DNA of 64,000 nt from Oribacterium sp. oral taxon 102 (GCF_013394775.1 NZ_JABXYT010000001.1:1502501-1566500); one strand, 5' to 3'; positions 43,918 through 53,584 are shown, counted from the first letter of the stretch. Notes: generated by a model not told the origin, from the sequence alone. Numbers and translations: made by a program.

Positions 43918-44082
43918 ATGAAGAAATATGTATGTACCGTTTGCGGTTACATCTATGACCCGGAGCTCGGCGACGCTGACGCGGGGATAGAGGCCGGAAC
44001 CGCATGGGAGGACGTACCGGAGGATTTCGTATGTCCGCTCTGCGGCGTAGGCAAGGATCAGTTCGAAGTATCTGAGGACTGA
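43918..44082 (+). CDS. Rubredoxin
   Basis: 54 residues. Two CxxCG knuckles hold one iron: Cys6/Cys9 ([11 protein letters not shown]) and Cys39/Cys42 ([13 protein letters not shown]). Full length for a single-domain rubredoxin. AAAGGAG precedes the ATG. It should pass electrons to the flavodiiron protein encoded next for reduction of oxygen or nitric oxide. Confidence 0.97.
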   Translation: MKKYVCTVCGYIYDPELGDADAGIEAGTAWEDVPEDFVCPLCGVGKDQFEVSED

Positions 44083-44096
44083 ATATGCGTTTCCTG

Positions 44097-44142
44097 ACGG
44101 TTCCGGGTCATACAGACTCGGAACCGTTGTTAATGTTTTTAT
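44097..44142 (+). terminator. Hairpin between rubredoxin and flavodiiron genes, possible attenuator
   Basis: A 12-base stem (44097-44108 with 44116-44127, one G-T pair), 7-base loop, followed by a T-rich stretch. It would lower, not abolish, transcription into the next gene and so give more rubredoxin than flavodiiron protein. Confidence 0.6.
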
Positions 44143-44157
44143 GCTTAGGAGTAGGAA

Positions 44158-45366
44158 ATGTTTGCGATCAGAAATGTAACAGAGGACATTGTTTATGTGG
44201 GCGTCGAGGACAGGAGACTGCATCTGTTTGAGAACCTTTTCCCGCTGGATCGGGGGGTGACGTATAATTCCTATCTGATCCGCGATGAGAAGACCGCACT
44301 GCTGGATACCTGCGACGCGACAGTGATGCCGCAGTTTTTCGCCAATGTAGATGCGGCTCTCGGAGGCAGGAAGCTGGACTATCTGATCGTGAATCACATG
44401 GAGCCGGATCACTGCGCACTGATTGAGGAGATTTTCCGGCGCTTTCCGGGCGTGACGCTTGTCGGAAATGTGAAGACCTTCCAGATGATCTCTCAGTTCT
44501 TCTCCCTTGCGATTCCGGAGGCACAGCGGATCACCGTGAAGGAGGGAGAGGAGCTTTCTCTCGGGAAGCGTATTCTCAGCTTCGTGATGGCGCCGATGGT
44601 ACACTGGCCGGAGGTGATGTTCACCTATGACAGGACGGAAGGTATTCTCTTCACCGCGGATGCCTTCGGCGTCTTCGGCTGCAATAACGGCAATCTCTTC
44701 ACCTCGGAGCTGGATTACAGAGCGAAGGATTTCGTGGACGACGCGCGCCGCTACTATGCCAACATTGTAGGCAAGTACGGGCTGCAGACGCAGGCGGTGC
44801 TGAAGAAGGCAAAAAATATGGAAATCCATATGATCTGCCCGCTGCACGGCCCGATCTGGCGGGAGGAGGATATCCCGTTCATCCTCTCTCTCTATGACAA
44901 GTGGTCGCGCTATGAGGCGGAGGAGCGCGCCGTCGCCGTCTTCTACAATTCCGTCTACGGCAATACAGAGTCCGTCGTCAATTCCCTCATGATGCTGCTG
45001 GGCTCGAAGGGCATCTGCAATAGCAAGGTCTATGATGTCTCGAAGACGGATATCTCCGTGATGATCGGAGAGATGTTCCGTGCCTCGCATCTCATCTTCG
45101 CGGCGACGACCTATAACAACGGACTCTTCCCGAAGATGGAGTATCTGCTCTCCGATATGCGGGCGCTGGCCGTACAGAACAGGAAGTATGCGATCCTGGA
45201 AAATGGCACCTGGGCACCGCAGAGCGGGAAGCTTCTGAAGGAAACGCTGGACAGCCTGAAGAATATGGAGCAGATCGGAGAGAGTCTGACCATTAAGTCT
45301 GCTACCTTCCATCAGGAGGCGCTGGAGACGCTGGCAGAGTGCATCACGGCTTCCCTTAGGGCATAG
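44158..45366 (+). CDS. Flavodiiron protein (FprA, A-type flavoprotein)
   Basis: 402 residues. A metallo-beta-lactamase-like diiron domain with ligand motif HMEPDH (His80 to His85), the later ligands in ADAFGVF and LHGPIWR, then a flavodoxin domain with the FMN loop FYNSVYGNTE. Family members reduce O2 to water or NO to N2O with electrons from rubredoxin, protecting anaerobes. The rubredoxin gene upstream, the Fur/PerR-like box and the intergenic hairpin support one oxygen-response unit. Confidence 0.93.
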   Translation: MFAIRNVTEDIVYVGVEDRRLHLFENLFPLDRGVTYNSYLIRDEKTALLDTCDATVMPQFFANVDAALGGRKLDYLIVNHMEPDHCALIEEIFRRFPGVTLVGNVKTFQMISQFFSLAIPEAQRITVKEGEELSLGKRILSFVMAPMVHWPEVMFTYDRTEGILFTADAFGVFGCNNGNLFTSELDYRAKDFVDDARRYYANIVGKYGLQTQAVLKKAKNMEIHMICPLHGPIWREEDIPFILSLYDKWSRYEAEERAVAVFYNSVYGNTESVVNSLMMLLGSKGICNSKVYDVSKTDISVMIGEMFRASHLIFAATTYNNGLFPKMEYLLSDMRALAVQNRKYAILENGTWAPQSGKLLKETLDSLKNMEQIGESLTIKSATFHQEALETLAECITASLRA

Positions 45367-45411
45367 AGCATATACAATGTGGTGCCGGTACACCCGCGAA
45401 CGTTCGGAGGA

Positions 45412-45445
45412 GAGCTCTTCGAGAAACTCGGAGAGCTCTTTTTTT
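45412..45445 (+). terminator. Terminator of the flavodiiron gene
   Basis: A 12-base stem (45412-45423 with 45427-45438, one G-T pair), loop AAA, then seven T. Confidence 0.92.
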
Positions 45446-45531
45446 ACACAGAATATTATATAGAAATATATGTTCTGTTTGGTGCAAAATGTCGAAAATC
45501 CTGTAGAATGGTGACTGAATCCCAAAAAACA

Positions 45532-45559
45532 TTGTAAAATCATCGGAAAGTGGTATAAT
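45532..45559 (+). promoter_or_regulatory. Promoter before the glycosidase-like lipoprotein gene
   Basis: TTGTAA (45532-45537), 16-base spacer, TATAAT (45554-45559) with TGG extended -10. Confidence 0.7.
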
Positions 45560-45626
45560 TTACCCCGTCAACAGGCAGTTTTAAAGATGTTTGACATCAG
45601 ATAAGACTGGAAAGTCGAGGAAAAGC

Positions 45627-46880
45627 ATGAAAAAGTTTTTTGTGCTTATGATGCTTGCCTGTCTTCTGCTGATCGGATGCGAGAAGAAGCAGCCGCTGGT
45701 TTACAATGTGAACAAATCCGCCGAGCTTCGGGAATATGAGTCCGAGGTAGAGGCAGAGTCGGCATTTGAAGAGGAAAAAATCCGGCAGTCCATTGCAGCG
45801 GAAGAGAGCCGTGCGGCAGAGGAAGCTTCGGCACACCCTGCGGCATGGTCGAAGAGGCAGAACGGGAAAGAACGGACGAGGGTGAGGGGAATCTATCTTA
45901 CCGACGCTACGGCGGGTTCGGATCGGATGGAGAGCATCATAGGACATATCGATGAGACAGAGCTCAACGCCGTCGTCATAGATATCAAGAATGACGAGGG
46001 CAGGATTGCCTATCGGATGAATGCGGAGACGGTTCAGGCACTGGGTGCGGAGCGGGATACGATCACGGATATCCAGAGTCTCCTGCAAAGACTGAAGGCG
46101 CACGGCATCTATGCGATCGCGCGGATCGTGAGCTTTCGGGATCCCTATCTCGAGACGGTAAAGCCGGAATGGATGTACCGCCTGCCGGATGGCAGCGTAT
46201 TTCATGACAGCGCAGGCATGGCATGGGTAGATCCCTACCAGAGAGCGTACTGGGACTATATCTCGGAGATCATTTCTGCCTGCGCAGCGGACGGCTTCGA
46301 CGAAGTGCAGCTCGATTATGTACGTTTCTGCACGGAGCGCGGCATGCAGGATGTGGTCTTTCCTGAGGAAGAGACACAGGGGCGAAGCAAAACAGAGATC
46401 ATCACTGAATTTGTGCGTCATATCTCAGACCGCGCGGCAGAGGCGGGGATCTTCCTGTCTACGGACGTCTTCGGAACTATCATCGGCTCCTATGTCGATT
46501 CTCATGCGGTCGGACAGGACTATGCACTCCTTTCGGAGGCGGTGGACTATATGTGCCCGATGATCTATCCGTCCCATTACGGAGACGGAAATTTCGGGAT
46601 CGCACATCCGGATACAGAGCCCTACCGGACGATTCTCTTTGCGCTGGGCGCCTCGAGGAAAGCGCTCGAAGCGGAGCCGGAGAGCGGACAGAGAGCGACA
46701 GTGCGCCCATGGCTTCAGGGCTTCACCGCTTCCTACCTTTCCAATTATATCCGCTACGGTCCCGAGCAGCTCCGCGCGCAGATTCAGGCGGTTTATGACA
46801 GCGGCTATGAGGAGTGGCTGGTCTGGAACGCCTCTAACAATTACGATTGGGATGCGTTCCCAAGGGAGGAAAATGGCTGA
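45627..46880 (+). CDS. Putative glycoside hydrolase lipoprotein (DUF4015 / COG1306 family)
   Basis: 417 residues. Lipoprotein signal with lipobox LIGC (Cys19), a charged Glu/Ala-rich linker (about 35-80), then a TIM-barrel-like domain: VRGIYLTDATAG, VIDIKNDEGRI, ARIVSFRDP, DEVQLDYVRF and DVFGTIIG, YMCPMIYPSHY. The family is predicted to act on polysaccharide by similarity to alpha-amylase-type barrels, but no substrate is known. The start at 45627 is chosen for the signal peptide. It overlaps uvrC by 8 bases. Confidence 0.85.
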   Translation: MKKFFVLMMLACLLLIGCEKKQPLVYNVNKSAELREYESEVEAESAFEEEKIRQSIAAEESRAAEEASAHPAAWSKRQNGKERTRVRGIYLTDATAGSDRMESIIGHIDETELNAVVIDIKNDEGRIAYRMNAETVQALGAERDTITDIQSLLQRLKAHGIYAIARIVSFRDPYLETVKPEWMYRLPDGSVFHDSAGMAWVDPYQRAYWDYISEIISACAADGFDEVQLDYVRFCTERGMQDVVFPEEETQGRSKTEIITEFVRHISDRAAEAGIFLSTDVFGTIIGSYVDSHAVGQDYALLSEAVDYMCPMIYPSHYGDGNFGIAHPDTEPYRTILFALGASRKALEAEPESGQRATVRPWLQGFTASYLSNYIRYGPEQLRAQIQAVYDSGYEEWLVWNASNNYDWDAFPREENG

Positions 46881-48777
46881 CAGAAGCGTTTTCAATATAC
46901 AGGAAGAGCTGACGAAGCTCCCGGCAATGCCGGGAGTTTATTTGATGCACGGTGCGAAGGACGAGGTGATTTACATCGGCAAGGCGAAGGTGCTGAAGAA
47001 CCGTGTCAAGCAGTATTTTCAGAAGTCCTACAAGAAATCCGTCAAAATTCAGCAGATGGTGAGCCTGATTGAGCGCTTCGAATATATCGTCGTGGATTCC
47101 GAGCTGGAAGCGCTGATTCTCGAGTCCAATCTGATCAAGGAGTACCGGCCGCGCTACAATACGCTTCTGAAGGATGACAAAAATTATCCTTACATTCGTG
47201 TGACGCTGGACGAGCCCTACCCGAGGGTGATGTCGATCCGGAAGCGCCGGAATGACCGCAGTCGATATTTCGGTCCCTACGCCTCCTCCGAGCAGGTGAA
47301 CGAGGTGATCGAGCTGCTGCGAAAGACCTTCCATGTCCGGAACTGCAGCAAGGTCTTTTCGGAGGGAAATCTCCTGCCGCGCCCCTGTATCTACTATGAT
47401 ATGAAGCAGTGCGACGGACCCTGCATCGGGAAACAGTCCAGAGCGGAATACCGGGCACGGATCACGCAGGTTCTCGACTTCATGAACGGAAAGTATGAGG
47501 ATATCGTAAAGGAGCTGCACCGGAAGATGACGAGAGCCTCCGAGAATCTCGACTTCGAGGACGCGGCTGCCTTCCGGGATCTGATCCGCTCGATCGAAGC
47601 GGTGCAGAACCGGCAGAAGATCACTGCCTATGACACGGAGGACAGAGATATCATCGGCATGCGCCGGGAATGGACGGACTGCATCATTCAGATTTTCTTC
47701 GTCAGGGACGGAAAGATCATCGGCAGGGATCACCAGTTCATCGACATCGACCGGGAGGCATCCGATGAGGAGATTCTCAGCGCATTTTTGCAGCAGTATT
47801 ACAACGGCACGCCGTTTATTCCCAAGGAGATCTGGGTGCAGACGGCACTCCCGGGTGCAGCGGTGCTCGCGGAGTGGCTCTCCGGCCTGAAGGGGCGGAA
47901 AGTCAGCATTAAGACACCGCAGATCGGACAGAAGGAAAAGCTGGTGGAGCTGGCAGTCACCAATGCCGGCATCCTGATGAACCGTTACCGCGAGAAGTAC
48001 CGGGAGGAGGGAAGGAAAACGGTGCGGGCGATCGACGAGCTGCAGCAGCTCATCGGACTCCCCGCCGCATTGCACCGCATCGAGTCCTATGACATCTCCA
48101 ATACCTCGGGGGCGCTGAATGTAGGCTCCATGGTAGTCTATATCGATGGAAGACCAAGAAGCAACGCGTATCGGAAGTTCCGGATTCATTCCGTGCAGGG
48201 GCCGGACGATTATGCCTCGATGCGGGAGATGCTGACGCGCCGTTTCCGGCATGGCCTCCGGGAGAGGGAGGAAAATCGAGAGAGCGGCAGGGCGGATACG
48301 CAGGGCTCCTTCTCCTTCCTGCCGGAGCTCGTGCTGATGGACGGCGGCAAGGGACAGGTCGGGATCTGTGAGGAGGTTCTGGAGGAGCTGGGCATCTGCG
48401 GCGTCACGGTCTGCGGTATGATCAAGGATGAGCGGCATAGGACGAGAGCGCTGCTCTATCGAAATGAGGAGCTGCCGATCCGGGAGAACTCCGAGGCGTT
48501 CAAGCTGCTGACCCGCATTCAGGACGAGGTACACCGCTTCGCGATAGAGTATCACCGTTCGCTCCGGACAAAGAAGCAGATCCACTCTCTGCTGGACGAT
48601 ATCCCGGGCATCGGACCCGTAAGGAAGAGGGCGCTGATGAAGCATTTTCAGGATATCGATCATATTCGCACGGCGGAGCTTCCGGCACTTCTGGAATGTC
48701 CGAGCATGGACGAGCGCGCTGCGCGCCAGGTCTACATCTTTTTCCGGAAGGACGGTCCTGCATCCGGGGATACTTGA
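46873..48777 (+). CDS. uvrC: Excinuclease ABC subunit C
   Basis: Nucleotide-excision-repair nuclease, 634 residues. N-terminal GIY-YIG domain (GVYLMHGAKDEVIYIGKAKVLKNRV), a UVR motif (ENLDFEDAAAFRDLI), the RNase H-like 3'-half (SYDISNTSGALNVGSMVV ... VLMDGGKGQ) and helix-hairpin-helix repeats at the end (DDIPGIGPVRKRALM). The ATG has gggagga upstream and lies within the preceding gene's end. Confidence 0.96.
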   Translation: MADRSVFNIQEELTKLPAMPGVYLMHGAKDEVIYIGKAKVLKNRVKQYFQKSYKKSVKIQQMVSLIERFEYIVVDSELEALILESNLIKEYRPRYNTLLKDDKNYPYIRVTLDEPYPRVMSIRKRRNDRSRYFGPYASSEQVNEVIELLRKTFHVRNCSKVFSEGNLLPRPCIYYDMKQCDGPCIGKQSRAEYRARITQVLDFMNGKYEDIVKELHRKMTRASENLDFEDAAAFRDLIRSIEAVQNRQKITAYDTEDRDIIGMRREWTDCIIQIFFVRDGKIIGRDHQFIDIDREASDEEILSAFLQQYYNGTPFIPKEIWVQTALPGAAVLAEWLSGLKGRKVSIKTPQIGQKEKLVELAVTNAGILMNRYREKYREEGRKTVRAIDELQQLIGLPAALHRIESYDISNTSGALNVGSMVVYIDGRPRSNAYRKFRIHSVQGPDDYASMREMLTRRFRHGLREREENRESGRADTQGSFSFLPELVLMDGGKGQVGICEEVLEELGICGVTVCGMIKDERHRTRALLYRNEELPIRENSEAFKLLTRIQDEVHRFAIEYHRSLRTKKQIHSLLDDIPGIGPVRKRALMKHFQDIDHIRTAELPALLECPSMDERAARQVYIFFRKDGPASGDT

Positions 48778-48802
48778 CGAAAGTTTTCCGTAAACATATA
48801 AT
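48774..48802 (+). promoter_or_regulatory. Promoter of leuS
   Basis: TTGACG (48774-48779), 17-base spacer, TATAAT (48797-48802), overlapping the uvrC stop. The leader is only about 35 bases, so no T-box fits here. Confidence 0.8.
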
Positions 48803-48840
48803 ACTAAGTTATGAAAATACGCCGACAGGGAGGATTTTGC

Positions 48841-51261
48841 ATGGCTAAATATAATCATGATGCCATCGAGGAGAAGTGGCAGCAATATTGGGATCGAAAT
48901 CCCATCAATGTAAATGACGGGAAGAAGGAGAAATATTATTGCCTGGATATGTTCCCGTATCCGTCCGGCTCCGGACTGCATGTCGGTCACTGGAGAGGCT
49001 ATGTAATCTCCGACGCATGGGCGCGCTACCAGCTGATCCGCGGCAAATATGTCATCCATCCGATGGGCTGGGATGCTTTCGGGCTGCCTGCAGAGAATTA
49101 TGCCATCAAGATGGGTATCCATCCGGCGATCACGACGAAGTCCAATGTTGACAACATTCGCCGTCAAATGAAGCAGATCAATGCCATCTACGATTGGGAC
49201 ATGGAGCTGAATACCACGGATCCGAGCTTCTACAAATGGACGCAGTGGATCTTCGTACAGATGTTCAAGAAGGGGCTCGCCTACGAAAAGGAGTTCCCGA
49301 TCAACTGGTGCCCGAGCTGTAAGACCGGCCTCGCCAACGAGGAAGTCGTGGACGGAAAATGTGAGCGGTGCGGCACGCCGGTAACGAAGAAGAATCTCCG
49401 GCAGTGGATGCTCCGGATCACCGCCTACGCCGACCGTCTGCTGGACGATCTGGATAAGCTGGACTGGCCGGAGAAGGTCAAAAAGATGCAGGCGGAATGG
49501 ATCGGGCGCTCTTACGGTGCAGAGGTGGATTTCCGGCTGGAGAACTCCGAAAAGAAGATCACCGTCTTCACGACCCGTCCCGACACGCTCTATGGCGCGA
49601 CCTTCATGGTGCTCGCGCCGGAACATCCGATGGTAAAGGAAATCACCACCGAAGAGCGTAGGGAAGCAGTAGAGTGCTATATCAGCCAGGCGGCAAACAA
49701 GTCTAATGTCGATCGTATGGCGGTGAACGACAGAGATAAGACCGGCGAATTTACCGGCGCCTATGCAATCAATCCGCTCAGCGGAGAACGGACGCCGATC
49801 TGGATCTCCGATTATGTTCTGGCAGATCACGGCACCGGCGCGATCATGTGTGTCCCGGCGCATGACGCCCGCGACTTTGCCTTCGCGAAGAAGTTTTCCC
49901 TTCCGATCGTGCAGGTCATCGCGAAGGATGGCATAGAGATCAAGAATATGGAGGAGGCGTACACCGAGGCAGCCGGCACCATGATCCACTCCGGAGACTG
50001 GAACGGCATGGAGTCCTCCGTACTGAAGAGGGAAGCGCCGGAGATGATCGAGAAGAAAGGCTTCGGCAGAAAGACCGTCAGCTACAAGCTCCGCGACTGG
50101 GTTTTCTCCCGTCAGCGCTACTGGGGAGAGCCGATCCCGATCGTACACTGTCCGCACTGCGGCAATGTTCCGGTGCCGGAGGAAGAGCTCCCGCTCCGGC
50201 TGCCGGAGGTGGAGAACTATGAGCCGACCGGCACCGGTGAGTCTCCGCTCGCAGCAATGGAGGACTGGGTGAACTGCAGCTGTCCGCGTTGTGGAGGCGC
50301 AGCGAAGCGCGAGACCAATACGATGCCGCAGTGGGCAGGCTCCTCCTGGTACTTCCTGCGTTATGTGGACGTACACAACGAGCGGGAGCTGGTGAGCCGC
50401 GAGAAAGCAGACCGGCTGCTTCCGGTCGACATGTATGTTGGCGGCGTAGAGCACGCGGTACTGCACCTCCTCTATTCCCGCTTCTGGACGAAGTTCCTCT
50501 ATGACATCGGCGTCATCGGCTTCGAGGAGCCGTTTACGAAGCTCTTCAATCAGGGCATGATCACCGGCAAGAATGGCATCAAGATGTCGAAATCCAAGGG
50601 CAATGTCGTGTCGCCGGACGATCTGGTTCGCGACTATGGCTGCGACGCGCTCCGTCTTTACGAGCTCTTTGTGGGACCACCGGAGCTGGACGCGGAATGG
50701 GACGACCGCGGGATCGACGGCGTCAGCCGCTTCCTGAACCGCTTCTATACACTGGTGCAGGATTCCATAGAGAAGAAGCCGGCTGCGACGAAGGAGATGA
50801 TCCGTCTTCGTCACAACCTCGTTCACGATATCGAGCAGCGCTTCGATGCATTCTCTCTGAATACCGTCGTTTCCGGCTTCATGGAATACAACAACGCCAT
50901 GACTCTGCTTGCGAAGAAGGAGGGAGGCATGGATCTTGAGACGCTCCGAACCTTCTCTGTCCTGCTCGCGCCCTTCGCGCCGCACATCGCGGAGGAATGC
51001 TGGCACGAGCTCGGCGGTACGGACAGCGTATTCCATGCCGGCTGGCCGAAGTATGACGAGGAGGCAATGAAGGCGGATGAGATCGAGCTGCCGGTACAGC
51101 TGAACGGGAAGACCAAGGCGGTCATTACCGTGCCGCAGGACTGCCCGAAGGAGGAGGCACTTCGAATCGCAAGAGAGGCGATCAAAGACCGGCTGGACGG
51201 GACGATCCTGAAAGAAATCTATGTCCCGGGCAGGATCGTGAATCTCGTAGTAGGGGCTTAA
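48841..51261 (+). CDS. leuS: Leucyl-tRNA synthetase
   Basis: 806 residues, bacterial LeuRS. HIGH-type motif HVGH (47-50) in YPSGSGLHVGHWRGY, a zinc-type segment with CPSC and CERCG cysteines, the CP1 editing domain (TRPDTLYGATFMVLAPEH, DYVLADHGTGAIMCVPAHD), and KMSKS (581-585). ATG 48841 follows gggagga; a longer frame from 48811 is not supported. Followed by a terminator. Confidence 0.97.
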   Translation: MAKYNHDAIEEKWQQYWDRNPINVNDGKKEKYYCLDMFPYPSGSGLHVGHWRGYVISDAWARYQLIRGKYVIHPMGWDAFGLPAENYAIKMGIHPAITTKSNVDNIRRQMKQINAIYDWDMELNTTDPSFYKWTQWIFVQMFKKGLAYEKEFPINWCPSCKTGLANEEVVDGKCERCGTPVTKKNLRQWMLRITAYADRLLDDLDKLDWPEKVKKMQAEWIGRSYGAEVDFRLENSEKKITVFTTRPDTLYGATFMVLAPEHPMVKEITTEERREAVECYISQAANKSNVDRMAVNDRDKTGEFTGAYAINPLSGERTPIWISDYVLADHGTGAIMCVPAHDARDFAFAKKFSLPIVQVIAKDGIEIKNMEEAYTEAAGTMIHSGDWNGMESSVLKREAPEMIEKKGFGRKTVSYKLRDWVFSRQRYWGEPIPIVHCPHCGNVPVPEEELPLRLPEVENYEPTGTGESPLAAMEDWVNCSCPRCGGAAKRETNTMPQWAGSSWYFLRYVDVHNERELVSREKADRLLPVDMYVGGVEHAVLHLLYSRFWTKFLYDIGVIGFEEPFTKLFNQGMITGKNGIKMSKSKGNVVSPDDLVRDYGCDALRLYELFVGPPELDAEWDDRGIDGVSRFLNRFYTLVQDSIEKKPAATKEMIRLRHNLVHDIEQRFDAFSLNTVVSGFMEYNNAMTLLAKKEGGMDLETLRTFSVLLAPFAPHIAEECWHELGGTDSVFHAGWPKYDEEAMKADEIELPVQLNGKTKAVITVPQDCPKEEALRIAREAIKDRLDGTILKEIYVPGRIVNLVVGA

Positions 51262-51278
51262 TCCAAACGGCTTAAAAG

Positions 51279-51341
51279 GGCTGCCGTTCCGGCCTTCGGG
51301 CAGGGACGACAGCCTTTCTGGCTAATTTTTAATTTTTTTAC
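51279..51341 (+). terminator. Terminator of leuS
   Basis: Stem 51279-51290 with 51303-51314 (one mismatch and one G-T pair) with an inner GCC/GGC hairpin, followed by T-rich tracts at 51326-51340. Confidence 0.75.
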
Positions 51342-51463
51342 GGGAATCCTTCGTAATGTTTAATGATTTTTCACTGTATACAAAACACCAGGATGTGCTA
51401 AGATTAGGGTATCGTCCGGGTGCTTTCCGCTCCGACGATACTACAGCATACGGGTGGGGGATT

Positions 51464-53437
51464 ATGGCGCAGTATAACGGTTATCAGGATAGAAACGGCT
51501 CCGGCAGGATGCGGGGGCAGTCCCGCGGACGGACGTCGGGAGGCTCCCGCGGCGGGGATGTGCGACAGGCGGCAGGCAGCAGAGGCTATTCCGGAGGGAG
51601 CGGCAGATACAGTAAATATAAAAAGAAAAAAAGAAACGGCATGCCTCCGCTGCTCGGCGGACTCGGTGTGCTTGCCATAGCCCTCATCTGCGTTTTCGCT
51701 CTGCGGATGGGAATTCCCGGGGGAAAGAACGGAGAGGACGAGAGCGCGCCGAAGGAAAGCACGGAGGCATACGACCCGAATGTGATCCACGAGGACATTT
51801 ACCTCGATTATTCGGCACTGGATGCTTCGGCAGCGCTTCTGAACCTGAAGGGCATGAACCGGCAGCAGCTGATCGATAAGCTGAAGGGAAGCTACGATTG
51901 GAGGCTGACCGTCAAAAATGAAAATCCGAATCTCGATCACTTCAAGCTGCCGGAGCTTTCGGAGCAGGCAGAGACGAGCAGTGCGGGCGCCGGCAGTACG
52001 GACAATGAGGGCACAGAGGAGATCGTAAAGATCGACAATCCCCTGAAAAATGTGACGATACGTCCGGAAAAGGGCAGCTTCGCCGTACCGGATCTGCTTT
52101 CGGAGAACGTAGAACAGCTGGCAGAGAAGATCTTTGCCGACTATCAGTCAAGTCAGGAAACCATAGAGACAGAAGCAGGCACAGCGGAGAGTGAGACGGA
52201 GAAGCAGGGCTTCTTCTCTTTCATGAAGAAAAAAGAGACGGAGACAAGTACGGAGACAGAGACGACGACCGAGGCGGTCAGCGCGGACTACCGGCTGGAG
52301 CTCCCGGATTTTTCATCGCAGCTCTCTGATCTTTCGTCGCAGCTCGCGCTCGTATGGGATATGCCGCCGGTGAACGGCGATATTGTCTCCTTCGATGCGT
52401 CCAGCGGCGAGTTCGTTTTCGGCGGCACGGTAGACGGCTACAGAATCAATGCGGAGGAAACCGCATCGAAGCTGCTCACGGCAGTACGGGACGGCAGCTA
52501 CGATGCAGAGATTCCCGCCTCGGGAGAGAAGCTCGCAGCATCCTCAGCGTCAATCAGGGATCAATATAAGACGATCGGCAGCTTCACAACGAACACCACC
52601 TCGAATTCTATCCGGAACCAGAATGTGAAGCTCGCTGCGCAGGCTGTGAACGGCACCGTGCTGAAGCCGGGGGAGGAGTTCTCCTTCAATGAGGTGGTCG
52701 GACAGAGAACCGCAGAGAAGGGCTATGGCGCCGCAGCGGCATATAATGGCGGAGAGGTGGTGCAGGAGGTCGGCGGCGGCGTCTGTCAGGTATCCTCTAC
52801 CCTCTACAACGCCGTATTCCGCAGCGGTCTGACGACGACCTACCGCCGCTCCCATACCTTCGCGCCGAACTATGTCCGCCCAGGCTCAGATGCGACGATC
52901 TCCTGGGGCGGTCCGGACTACCGCTTCGTGAACAGCTCGAAGCACGCGATCGGTATCCGCGCCTGGTATAAGGATCAGACCTGTACGGTGCAGCTCTACG
53001 GCATCCCTGTCCTCCCGGAGGGAGAAAGCTGGGATCTCGTTACGGAGAAGGTAGAGGATCTGCCGGTTCCCGCACCGCAGATCATCACGCCGGAGCAGGG
53101 CGCTGAGAGCAACGGTTCGGCGGGCTCCCGCTGGATCGCTTACAAGATTATCCGGAAGAACGGCAAGGAGCAGAAGATAGAGGATCACAAGGTGACCTAC
53201 AAGGGACATACGCCGAAGAAATATGCGGAGGGTGTAACCAGTGCAGCGGAGAGTACGCCCGTGGAGAGCGCGTCCGAGACGGAAACCGCGGAGAGCACGG
53301 AGACGAAGAAGCAGACCGATGCGGTGCAGGAGGCGCCGACCACCGCGGAGCGCTCCGGGAACATCGATGCGCATCCGGGAAGCGAGAGCGAAGGCAATAC
53401 GGACAATGATCGGATTCCGGCAGGTCCGGGGCTGTGA
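51464..53437 (+). CDS. VanW-family / G5-domain membrane protein
   Basis: 657 residues. A cytoplasmic tail rich in Arg and Gly (repeated RG and SRG, about 8-45), a KYKKKKR stop-transfer cluster, one membrane segment (about 62-81), a putative peptidoglycan-binding 4-type region with long Glu/Thr low-complexity linkers, then the VanW domain (FSFNEVVGQRTAEKGYGAAAAYNGG, VGGGVCQVSSTLYNA, RRSHTFAPNYVRPG), a G5-like stretch near residues 560-600 (KIIRKNGKEQ), and an acidic Ser/Thr tail. The family is linked to the cell wall but has no proven activity; the name does not imply vancomycin resistance. Confidence 0.85.
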   Translation: MAQYNGYQDRNGSGRMRGQSRGRTSGGSRGGDVRQAAGSRGYSGGSGRYSKYKKKKRNGMPPLLGGLGVLAIALICVFALRMGIPGGKNGEDESAPKESTEAYDPNVIHEDIYLDYSALDASAALLNLKGMNRQQLIDKLKGSYDWRLTVKNENPNLDHFKLPELSEQAETSSAGAGSTDNEGTEEIVKIDNPLKNVTIRPEKGSFAVPDLLSENVEQLAEKIFADYQSSQETIETEAGTAESETEKQGFFSFMKKKETETSTETETTTEAVSADYRLELPDFSSQLSDLSSQLALVWDMPPVNGDIVSFDASSGEFVFGGTVDGYRINAEETASKLLTAVRDGSYDAEIPASGEKLAASSASIRDQYKTIGSFTTNTTSNSIRNQNVKLAAQAVNGTVLKPGEEFSFNEVVGQRTAEKGYGAAAAYNGGEVVQEVGGGVCQVSSTLYNAVFRSGLTTTYRRSHTFAPNYVRPGSDATISWGGPDYRFVNSSKHAIGIRAWYKDQTCTVQLYGIPVLPEGESWDLVTEKVEDLPVPAPQIITPEQGAESNGSAGSRWIAYKIIRKNGKEQKIEDHKVTYKGHTPKKYAEGVTSAAESTPVESASETETAESTETKKQTDAVQEAPTTAERSGNIDAHPGSESEGNTDNDRIPAGPGL

Positions 53438-53463
53438 TCCGGCATTTCACGCAGAAAGGACAG

Positions 53464-53496
53464 GAAGGAACGGCAGACACCGCTCCTTCTTTTTTT
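53464..53496 (+). terminator. Terminator of the VanW-family gene
   Basis: GAAGGA-A-CGG pairs with CCG-C-TCCTTC (53464-53473 with 53480-53489, one mismatch), followed by seven T. Confidence 0.85.
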
Positions 53497-53584
53497 GTGC
53501 AAAGCATACCATAGTCTATTACTGGGAATTCCTTTTTTTCGTGCACTGTGCATTGTATTTTATTCAATAATCCTACGTTTATCT

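Noticed and set aside
48778..48840. Possible T-box leader before leuS
   Set aside because: The promoter overlaps the uvrC stop and leaves only about 35 untranslated bases, far too short for a T-box.
46834..51036. A 1400-codon open frame on the - strand opposite uvrC and leuS
   Set aside because: Both + strand genes are complete, motif-bearing housekeeping genes. The antisense frame has no recognisable motif and is a by-product of the codon bias of the + strand genes.
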